Virus record (IMG/VR): IMGVR_UViG_3300030099_000411
Coordinates: 1-25,167 of that record
Source: a virus
Reading direction: 5' to 3' (one strand)
DNA length: 25,167 bases
This document shows, in pieces, positions 19,030 through 25,167 of this stretch; positions within the stretch are counted from its first letter, which is position 1, and each line of letters opens with the position of its first letter. The notes below the pieces were generated by a model, which was not told where the DNA came from, did no database searches, and saw only the letters and a list, made by a program, of their open reading frames with translations. The translations under genes were made by a program, and so were the position numbers.

Positions 19030-21546
19030 CTATGTTTTTACTACGAGTTCGGTTGCAGAGATAGCAGTCCCTGCCAGTACACTTGGGTCATCTGCCGTTG
19101 TGCTTATCGTTCCATCTGTTTGTACAAAGTATTGTTGCCCTGCGGTAAGGCCACTTTGGTTTGTGCTGACTGATCCTATTATGTCCATTGAGGCGTTGCC
19201 GCCATCTGCTACCTGACCTCTTATATCTTGTTTAAAAACTAAAGCTTTTCCATATTTTGAATTATCATCATCTGTGTATGAAATTACAGAAACCTTACTG
19301 TTTGAATCAAAAACCACCCTATTAAATTTGCTGTCAACAGAATTAAATTCTACAGCAGATGATAAAGTTACAGTAGAACCGCTTACTGTACCAGTTTTTA
19401 CTGTGCCATTAGTAGCATCTTGATACACTAATATAATTTGATTATTTTCACTATCGTAAGCTATACCTGATCCATTTCCTGTAATCCCACTTGCGTATAA
19501 AACTTCTGAACCAAAACTTATACTTGTGCCACTTACTGTGCCTACCATAACTTTTCCGTTATTTGAGTCTCCTTCATCACGAAACGCTATAACTATTTTA
19601 CTTGAAGAAGGGTCAAATATTCCAATAGGGTATGTCGTAGCAGCGGAGTTAAAAGCAACCTCCGATCCAAAGCTAATGCTTGTTCCAGATACAGTCCCTA
19701 CAATAGCTGTGCCATAGTTAGAATTTGCAGTGTCTTTGTACAGTATTACAGTTTTATTATTACTTGAATCAAAGATTACTGAACAGTCCTCAACTGAACC
19801 TGCATTAAAAACTACAGGTGTACCAAAACTAATTGATGTGCCACTAACCGTTCCTACAACAGCGGTGCCATAGTTGCTGTTTCCTTGATCTCTGTAAGCT
19901 ATGACAACCTTGTTTAAATTACTGTCAAAATCTATTGCGTTATAATATGAAACAGCACTTTCGTAGACAGCCGCACTTCCAAAACTTATCGATGTTCCTG
20001 AAACGGTTCCAACTCTTGAAGTTCCGTAGTCGGAATTGCTGCTATCATGATATGCTAAAACAACTTTATTACTATTGCTATCAAAAGTAAGTGCAGCAAC
20101 ACCATTTGACGCACTTTCAAACACCACGGGTGTGCCGAAAGAGATAGAGCTTCCTGAAACATCTCCAACAACGGCAGTGCCGTAAGAACTATTACCTCCA
20201 TCTTGATATGTTATTACAACTTTATTATTACTACTGTCAAAAATGCTTGCAATGTTCTGTGTGATAGCACTCTCAAAAGTAACTGAAGATCCAATTGTTT
20301 GAGCTTGAGAAACCCCGCCCCTCGACATACCAATGTAGTTTTCTGAGGTGAGGTTTGTAGAGCCGGGGGCAAAAACAATTCCAGTGCCACGATTAGCATT
20401 TCCTGCGTCTTTATAAGCAATAACATTTTTGTTTGCATTACTGTCAAAAGCAACTGAAACACCTTCAGCACCGCCTGAAGCAAATTCTGTTTCTGAATCA
20501 AAGGTTATGCTAGTACCACTGACTGTGCCGCTTATAACTTTACCTTTGGTGTCGCCTTGAGAGTCATATGCAATAATAACTTTGTTAGCATTGCTGTCAA
20601 AGGCAATTCCTTGAAATTCTTCTATATTAGCGTTGTATGTAACAGCACTCCCAAAACTAATAACCCCACTGCTATTAATATCGCCAACAACTGCCTGTCC
20701 TTGATCTGTAGAGCTACCGTTTATAAACGCAATTACAACTTTGTTGTTGGTAGTGTCAAAAGTAGGAGCTATATACTTTGTTTGATTATCAGCAAAAATA
20801 ACATTACTGGCAAAACTTATGCTTGTACCTGATACAGTGCCAACCGCAGCCCTGCCTTTTGTGCTTATTCTTGAACATACGACAACTTTACCTCTATTAC
20901 TGTCAAAAGTAATTGCATTTTGATCGGGAGATAAAGACATAGCAACTACCGCAGTTCCAAAACTTATAGACGTACCGCTTACGGTTCCTACTTTTGTCTC
21001 AACATAGTTGTTTGTTCCTATGTAGACCACCACAACTTTATTGTTTGTGCTGTCAAAAGTAATACCTATGTAAGTACCCTGTTGGTTATCAAACTCTGCT
21101 TCACTTCCAAAACTTATACTTGTACCTGATACTGTACCTACAATAGCTTTACCTGTTCCACCTCTTGAATAAATTACAACAAATTTATTAGCATTGGTAT
21201 CAAATACAATACCTTGTTCATCATTAACAGTACCACTGTAATATGTAACAGGTGTTCCAAATGAAATAGAGCTTCCACTTACTGTACCAACAACAGCCTT
21301 TCCGTTATTGCTACTATCTCTATAAGTTATAACAACTTTATTATTACTTGAATCAAAAGCACTAGCACTAATACCTGTATTAGTTGTAGAAGAATATACT
21401 ACGCTTGATCCCACAGAGGCGGTTGAACTGCTTACACTACTAACAGTCCCATCTGCATTAACAATCACTGGCCTACCACTTGGCAGTGTGCCACTGGCTA
21501 TCGCTTTAAACTCACCACCTTCTTCAGCCCCTATACGTTTTAACAT
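19030..21546 (-). CDS. Double beta-propeller repeat protein, probable tail/host-recognition (838 aa)
   Basis: Residues 10-40 form an N-terminal module (KAIASGTLPSGRPVIVNADG) shared with two paralogs. Then come 14 repeats of 49-53 residues, each starting F/Y-D-x-x-x-x-K-x-V-x-x-x-Y and containing VGTVSGTSISFGS. Repeats 1-7 (64-395) and 8-14 (436-773) each follow a strand (ASVGSSVVY at 43; TIGSSVTFE at 417) that can complete the last blade. Between the arrays, TSENYIGMSRGG is the remnant of a C-terminal linker. The C-terminal 65 residues include LTAGQQYFVQTDGTIST and end SATELVVKT, as in the paralogs. I read it as two fused seven-bladed propellers with an attachment tail. The start has AGGG 5 nt upstream, in the last codons of the previous gene. 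Function in binding is inferred; no enzyme residues are evident. Confidence 0.7.
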   Translation of the reverse strand: MLKRIGAEEGGEFKAIASGTLPSGRPVIVNADGTVSSVSSSTASVGSSVVYSSTTNTGISASAFDSSNNKVVITYRDSSNNGKAVVGTVSGSSISFGTPVTYYSGTVNDEQGIVFDTNANKFVVIYSRGGTGKAIVGTVSGTSISFGSEAEFDNQQGTYIGITFDSTNNKVVVVYIGTNNYVETKVGTVSGTSISFGTAVVAMSLSPDQNAITFDSNRGKVVVCSRISTKGRAAVGTVSGTSISFASNVIFADNQTKYIAPTFDTTNNKVVIAFINGSSTDQGQAVVGDINSSGVISFGSAVTYNANIEEFQGIAFDSNANKVIIAYDSQGDTKGKVISGTVSGTSITFDSETEFASGGAEGVSVAFDSNANKNVIAYKDAGNANRGTGIVFAPGSTNLTSENYIGMSRGGVSQAQTIGSSVTFESAITQNIASIFDSSNNKVVITYQDGGNSSYGTAVVGDVSGSSISFGTPVVFESASNGVAALTFDSNSNKVVLAYHDSSNSDYGTSRVGTVSGTSISFGSAAVYESAVSYYNAIDFDSNLNKVVIAYRDQGNSNYGTAVVGTVSGTSISFGTPVVFNAGSVEDCSVIFDSSNNKTVILYKDTANSNYGTAIVGTVSGTSISFGSEVAFNSAATTYPIGIFDPSSSKIVIAFRDEGDSNNGKVMVGTVSGTSISFGSEVLYASGITGNGSGIAYDSENNQIILVYQDATNGTVKTGTVSGSTVTLSSAVEFNSVDSKFNRVVFDSNSKVSVISYTDDDNSKYGKALVFKQDIRGQVADGGNASMDIIGSVSTNQSGLTAGQQYFVQTDGTISTTADDPSVLAGTAISATELVVKT
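19228..20298 (-). repeat. Protein-level tandem repeats: propeller 2 of the 838-aa protein (7 blades)
   Basis: Seven repeats of about 52 residues (49-53) start at residues 436, 488, 540, 592, 644, 697 and 746, preceded by a closing strand at 417. The DNA copies differ widely in codon choice, so these are not recent DNA duplications. Confidence 0.75.
20362..21420 (-). repeat. Protein-level tandem repeats: propeller 1 of the 838-aa protein (7 blades)
   Basis: Seven repeats of 49-53 residues start at residues 64, 115, 164, 214, 263, 316 and 367. A closing strand precedes them at 43-51, and the last repeat stops at GTGIVFAP instead of VGTVSG. Confidence 0.75.
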
Positions 21547-21548
21547 AG

Positions 21549-23033
21549 TTACCCTTTCACGATAAGTTTAGTTGCCGATACAGCCGTTCCTGCAAAAACG
21601 CTAGGACTATCTGCCGATGTGCTTAGTGTGCCGTCATTCTGAACAAAGTAGCTTTGCCCTGCTGTCAGCCCTGAGAGGTTGTCAGCTATTGCACCTTGAG
21701 TATTTATGATAGCCCCTTTTGTATCTGCTGCACCGCTGCGAGAAATACCTATATAGTTCTCTGAGGTGACATTAGTAGATAATGTGTCTACTTGAATAAC
21801 GTTAGCACGACCAATTCTGCTAGTAGTTTCCCCATACCCTACAACAAATTTGTCTGCGTTATCGTCATAAAGACAACCTGCTATAGCTCCGGGTCTGCCT
21901 GCTGTGGTATAAGTTTGTTCACTGTCAAATGTTATAGATGTACCACTAACAGTTCCTGAAATAAATCTTCCTTCAACATTAGTAGAATCCATAAAAGCAA
22001 TTCCAACTTTATTGTTGGTGCTATCGTACCCCACTTTACTTGTCTGGTCTCCATCTCCACCGACTGTGGAATTTGTAAATATTACTGGTGTGCCAAAGCT
22101 TATACTCGTGCCGCTTACAGTTCCTACCACAGCCTTTCCTTTGTTACTTGCAGAAAAGTCTTTAAAAACTGCAACAACTTTATTGCTAGTAGTATCAAAG
22201 GTGGCACTTATTCCGTTTCCTCTTACAGTTCCGTCAATTTCTACAGCCGACCCAAAGGAAATAGACGTACCAGAAACAGTACCAACCATAGCTTCATACT
22301 TTGAATTATTGTTTTCTCTTGAAAAGAAAATCACAACCTTATTGGAATTGCTGTCAAACGTACAAGCGGTGCATTCTAAAGTCTCATCCTCAAAATCTGT
22401 AAAACTACCAAAACTAATTGACGTGCCAGAAATTGTTCCGACAACAGCCCTACCATCTCTAGCACCAGAACTTGGAGTATACTTATTGTAAATATGAACG
22501 CATTTATTGTTGCTACTGTCAAAAGTGCAGGAGTTCCTGTTCACACTTGTTCCATCAAATTGTGTAGATGACCCAAAAGAAATGGAGTTATCAGAAGAGT
22601 CTACCGTACCAACAATCCCATGTGTAGTATCCACATTGTTTTTATAATAGAAAATAGCAAATTTGTTTGCGTTGCTATCAAATGTAGCTACTGAACGATC
22701 AGTGTTTATAGATGAATAAACAACAGGTGTTCCAAATGTTATGCTTGTACCACTTACAGCACCTGCTACGGCTGTGCCATAGTCACTGTTACTATCGTCT
22801 TTATAACAAAATACAACTCTGTTAGCATTGCTATCATAAGTGCCACCCATTTGTTCAACTTGACCTGACTCAAAAGTAGTTGTTGATCCTACTGATGCGG
22901 CTGAACCTGTACTTGCAGCAGCACTTACCGTTCCATTGCTGTTTACAATAACAGTTTTGCCATTCGCCAACGTACCACTGGCAATTGCTTGTGCCTGTCT
23001 TGGTACGCTTGGATCGTTACCAATGATACGCAT
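21549..23033 (-). CDS. Single beta-propeller repeat protein, paralog 2 (494 aa)
   Basis: It has the same layout as its neighbours: N-terminal module with AIASGTLANGKTVIVNSNG (16-34), closing strand ASVGSTTTF (46-54), seven repeats from residue 66 to about 416, then the C-module SENYIGISRSG ... LTAGQSYFVQNDGTLST ... SATKLIVKG. The blades are more diverged than in the others, with extra Cys (for example FCYKD, NSCTFD, KCVHIY, LECTACTF). Loops between strands vary most, as expected if they carry binding specificity. The ATG has AGGA 6 nt upstream. Its terminal AAAGGGTAA supplies the ribosome-binding site for the next gene. Probably a tail or capsid decoration that binds host surface glycans or proteins; that function is inferred. 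Confidence 0.7.
   Translation of the reverse strand: MRIIGNDPSVPRQAQAIASGTLANGKTVIVNSNGTVSAAASTGSAASVGSTTTFESGQVEQMGGTYDSNANRVVFCYKDDSNSDYGTAVAGAVSGTSITFGTPVVYSSINTDRSVATFDSNANKFAIFYYKNNVDTTHGIVGTVDSSDNSISFGSSTQFDGTSVNRNSCTFDSSNNKCVHIYNKYTPSSGARDGRAVVGTISGTSISFGSFTDFEDETLECTACTFDSNSNKVVIFFSRENNNSKYEAMVGTVSGTSISFGSAVEIDGTVRGNGISATFDTTSNKVVAVFKDFSASNKGKAVVGTVSGTSISFGTPVIFTNSTVGGDGDQTSKVGYDSTNNKVGIAFMDSTNVEGRFISGTVSGTSITFDSEQTYTTAGRPGAIAGCLYDDNADKFVVGYGETTSRIGRANVIQVDTLSTNVTSENYIGISRSGAADTKGAIINTQGAIADNLSGLTAGQSYFVQNDGTLSTSADSPSVFAGTAVSATKLIVKG
21786..22898 (-). repeat. Protein-level tandem repeats: propeller of the 494-aa protein (7 blades)
   Basis: Seven F/Y-D-x-x-x-x-(K/R) repeat starts are present, the first at residue 66. 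The seventh ends in RANVIQVD, equivalent to the AIAFAPD end of the 479-aa paralog. Confidence 0.7.
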
Positions 23034-23041
23034 GTGGAGTC

Positions 23042-23302
23042 CTACTCTTCTTCTTCAGTCGGATCTACCCAATCAGGGTTAGCTGACCACGTTGTGCCAT
23101 CTAACTTGTACTTGTTACCTGTCCAATCTTCTGGTGCGTTGGTTATATTCTCTGTAATTGTGGTGTTGCCACTGTTGAGATCAGCTATAATAAACTGAGC
23201 AGGATCTCCTACTGTGATATCATTCGCTGTTGCTGTGATTACTACGTCATCTGCAAGGAGATACTTGCTTAATTTAGTTGATGTTTCCACGATAGTTTTC
23301 AT
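23042..23302 (-). CDS. Small tail-region protein (86 aa) between two propeller genes
   Basis: It begins MKTIVETSTKLSKYLLADDV, continues with alternating beta-like segments (VVITATANDITVGDPAQFII), then DWTGNKYKLDGTTWSANPDW and an acidic end (DPTEEEE). The pattern DWTG-x-K-Y-x-x-D-G-T-x-W is one I remember from marine phage and cyanophage tail-fibre regions. AAAGG lies 7 nt before the ATG, within the last codons of the upstream gene. It may be a fibre chaperone, adaptor or small decoration. Its conserved location among fibre-like genes is the main support. Confidence 0.6.
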   Translation of the reverse strand: MKTIVETSTKLSKYLLADDVVITATANDITVGDPAQFIIADLNSGNTTITENITNAPEDWTGNKYKLDGTTWSANPDWVDPTEEEE

Positions 23303-23305
23303 TGT

Positions 23306-24745
23306 CTAACCTTTCACTATTAATTCTGTGGATGATATAGCAGTTCCCGCCGTAACGGAAGGACTTCCTGCTGTTGTGCTTAACGCCCCTGCTGTTGTAA
23401 CAAAGTATGTCTGCCCCGCTGTTAAGCTTGTTTGATTTCTGTCGATTGTGTTTGCTGTATTTATTACAGCACTCTGTGTGTCTGCAAATGCACCGTCTGA
23501 AAAGCCTATGAAGTTTTCTGAGGTGAGGGTGGTAGAGTCTGGAGCAAAAGCGATTGCTGTGCCATAATTTGAATTGCCGTTATCTCTGTAAACCGTGACT
23601 ACTTTATTACTATTACTATCAAAAGTGTTTTTAATGTAATTAGTTGTTCCAGTGTTAAAAGCAGTTGCACTACCAAAACTTATAGACGTTCCACTTACTG
23701 TTCCTGCAACTATACTCGCTACGTTTGTGTCGGAGTTTAAATAGGAAACAACAACTTTATTAGAGTTGCTATCAAATTGCGGTGCAGGATAATTTGTAGT
23801 AGCAGCGTTAAAAACAACGGCACTTCCGAAAGTTATGTCAGTTCCACTAACCGTACCAACTACAGCCGTACCATGACTAGAACTGCCTTGATGCCTAAAA
23901 GTAATTACCACTTTGTTGCTGTTACTATCAAAAGTAGCACCATTATGTATGCCATAAGTGCCTGATAGGATTGAAGCAGTGCTTCCAAATGAAATACTTG
24001 TGCCAGATACTGTGCCTACAACTGCGCTCATCTTGTCGCCACCATCATAAGCAGAATAAGCTATGACTACTTTGTTAGAATTACTGTCAAAAGCAACCGC
24101 AGGATATTCAATTTGATCGCTATGAAAAGCTTGTTTACTGCCAAAAGATATAGAGGTTCCCGATACTGTTCCTACAATTGCCGTGCCATCTTCGCCAGCA
24201 GGAACATCAGCAAACGCTATTACAATTTTGTTAGAATTAGTGTCAAAACCCATATCCATCCGTCTTGAGCTAGCACTATTAAAAACAACCTCGCTACCAA
24301 AACTAATACTTGTGCCGCTTACCGTTCCAACTATTGCGGTTCCATACTGAGAATTACCTGCGTCTGAATACGCTATTACAACCTTATTTGAGTTGCTGTC
24401 AAAAGCGATAGAAACCCATGCGGACTCGCCAGAATTAAATACGACAGGGGTTCCAAAAGTAATAGATGAACCACTTACTGTTCCAACAACCGCTGTACCA
24501 GAAAAAGAATTATCTGCATCGTTATAAGCAACAACTACTTTATTTGAATTACTATCAAAAGTAGCATTTGTATAATTTACTGCCGCACTTTCAAAAACAG
24601 CCTCTGAACCTAAAGAGGCGCTTGACCCACTAACAACACTAACAGTCCCATCAGCATTAACAATGACAGCTTTACCATCAGTCAAAGCACCAGAAGCTAT
24701 AGCTCTGACCTGACCATCTTTTTGAACGTTGCCAATTACCTTCAC
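23306..24745 (-). CDS. Single beta-propeller repeat protein, paralog 1 (479 aa)
   Basis: GTG start (24743-24745) with AAGGAG 7 nt upstream. N-module RAIASGALTDGKAVIVNADG (14-33), closing strand ASLGSEAVF (43-51), then seven repeats spaced on average exactly 52 residues (first FDSNSNK at 63, last at 375). The C-module begins LTSENFIGFSDG and has LTAGQTYFVTTAGALST, ending SSTELIVKG. The most regular of the family: six repeats begin FDSNSNK and one FDTNSNK. Short strands KVVIAYSD, GTAIVGTVSG, SISFGSEVVF and a variable fourth strand suggest four-stranded blades. Probable multimeric virion-surface protein; binding target unknown. Beta-solenoid is the alternative fold. Confidence 0.7.
   Translation of the reverse strand: MKVIGNVQKDGQVRAIASGALTDGKAVIVNADGTVSVVSGSSASLGSEAVFESAAVNYTNATFDSNSNKVVVAYNDADNSFSGTAVVGTVSGSSITFGTPVVFNSGESAWVSIAFDSNSNKVVIAYSDAGNSQYGTAIVGTVSGTSISFGSEVVFNSASSRRMDMGFDTNSNKIVIAFADVPAGEDGTAIVGTVSGTSISFGSKQAFHSDQIEYPAVAFDSNSNKVVIAYSAYDGGDKMSAVVGTVSGTSISFGSTASILSGTYGIHNGATFDSNSNKVVITFRHQGSSSHGTAVVGTVSGTDITFGSAVVFNAATTNYPAPQFDSNSNKVVVSYLNSDTNVASIVAGTVSGTSISFGSATAFNTGTTNYIKNTFDSNSNKVVTVYRDNGNSNYGTAIAFAPDSTTLTSENFIGFSDGAFADTQSAVINTANTIDRNQTSLTAGQTYFVTTAGALSTTAGSPSVTAGTAISSTELIVKG
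23537..24619 (-). repeat. Protein-level tandem repeats: propeller of the 479-aa protein (7 blades)
   Basis: Seven 52-residue units cover residues 63-403, preceded by a closing strand at 43. Identical protein words are encoded with different codons, including AGY versus TCN serines. Confidence 0.75.
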
Positions 24746-24756
24746 AACAACTCTCC

Positions 24757-25134
24757 TTAGTCAGTTATTTGCTCGTAACTGATGATCACTTCCAGATCGT
24801 TAGCAGTCCCTGCTGTTGCAGTAATAGACATGTTCTCTTCAAGGTATATCGCTGTGTTCTTATCCAACACCACCATTGAAGTGTCAGCCGCTACAGATGC
24901 AGTTGCAATCAGTGAGAATGCCGTGCCGCCACCTGATGCTGCGCTATGTACGTCTACCGTAATGTCGCAAGCATTTGTGCCATCTACATTTGCAACTTGG
25001 ATCATGTTCACTTTTAGAACATTATCGCTCGATGCTGCGTTGTTTAAGATTGTAGTCTGTGAAGTCGTTGTAAGAGCATACTGGTCTGTTTTTCCTAGTA
25101 TAGAGCTTACATTTACAATGTTCGGTGCTGCCAT
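24757..25134 (-). CDS. Small beta-rich virion protein (125 aa)
   Basis: It begins AAPNIVNVSSILGKT and continues as alternating beta strands rich in Thr, Ala, Ser and Val (DITVDVHSAASGGGTAFSLI, then LEENMSITATAGTANDLEVI). It ends ISYEQITD. I recognise the MAAPNIVNV start from many marine phage structural clusters, where it is annotated as a structural or hypothetical protein. Composition fits a capsid-decoration or head/neck-fibre subunit. AAAGGAGG lies 7 nt before the ATG (25132-25134). It leads into the first propeller gene with an 11-base gap. Confidence 0.65.
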   Translation of the reverse strand: MAAPNIVNVSSILGKTDQYALTTTSQTTILNNAASSDNVLKVNMIQVANVDGTNACDITVDVHSAASGGGTAFSLIATASVAADTSMVVLDKNTAIYLEENMSITATAGTANDLEVIISYEQITD

Positions 25135-25167
25135 CGGTTAGCCTCCTTTATCCAAACACAATAGCCA
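25135..25167 (-). promoter_or_regulatory. Strong ribosome-binding site and end of an upstream reading frame
   Basis: AAAGGAGG (minus strand) precedes the 125-aa gene. Two frames close here (TAA at 25144-25146 after ...LDKGG, and TAA after ...AIVFG), so an upstream gene probably ends in this stretch, but too little is visible to name it. Confidence 0.5.

Noticed and set aside
22012-22491. 159-aa plus-strand frame opposite the 494-aa propeller gene
   Set aside because: Its Pro/Thr/Val repeats are the complement of the repeated propeller codons; no ribosome-binding site.
19228-24619. CRISPR-like or DNA satellite array, suggested by regularly spaced similar sequences about 156 bases apart
   Set aside because: The similarity is at protein level, the DNA copies differ, spacing matches 52 codons, and the frame is open throughout; it is a repeat protein.
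1-25167. tRNA genes, integrase or attachment site, insertion sequences
   Set aside because: No cloverleaf-like segment, no tyrosine or serine recombinase motifs and no transposase or terminal inverted repeats were found by reading; a tRNAscan run would settle the first.

Overview
The window looks like about 25 kb of a tailed double-stranded DNA phage, probably marine and probably infecting an alphaproteobacterium. The evidence is dense packing on one strand, start/stop overlaps between most neighbours, a GH19 endolysin beside a GTA-type three-helix holin, a P22 gp10-like neck/tail protein, and several small proteins of kinds I associate with uncultured marine phages. The last point is memory-based recognition, and the host is a low-confidence inference. 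No integrase, tRNA, CRISPR, rRNA or insertion sequence is visible. Terminase, portal, capsid and DNA polymerase genes are not in the window and presumably lie outside it. The window starts inside a primase gene and ends just upstream of a virion gene.

Region 1 (1-5841, minus strand) is a DNA-metabolism operon read right to left. It holds a 132-aa coiled-coil protein, a Sak4-like AAA_24 ATPase, an SSB-like protein, a structured 96-nt leader, a DEAD/DEAH-type helicase with a zinc ribbon, three small proteins, a Cas4/RecB-like nuclease with four cysteines, and the N-terminal 239 residues of a TOPRIM primase. Together they suggest recombination-linked replication.

Region 2 (5842-7440) is a switch area. 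An AT-rich divergent control region carries a near-consensus sigma70 promoter and a twice-repeated composite motif. It drives a plus-strand papain-like (Cys...His) protein that ends at a strong terminator. Next come a DUF1064 PD-(D/E)XK nuclease (minus) and a ribbon-helix-helix-like regulator (plus), whose 5' ends almost touch.

Region 3 (7437-25134, minus strand, read right to left) is the late operon: a small virion protein, a propeller protein, an 86-aa protein, two more propeller proteins, the gp10-like protein, several small genes, the lysis block (EF-hand membrane protein, 3-TM holin, spanin-like protein, GH19 endolysin), then four large virion proteins, probably internal or ejection proteins. 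Three genes shorter than 60 codons (2024-2197, 15839-15952, 15949-16110) fit exactly into the coupled chains.

The most striking content is the set of three paralogous repeat proteins. Their roughly 52-residue repeats number exactly 7, 7 and 14, and each array of seven is preceded by a strand that can close the ring. I read this as four seven-bladed beta-propellers, two of them fused in one protein, making up a modular host-recognition or tail-decoration apparatus.
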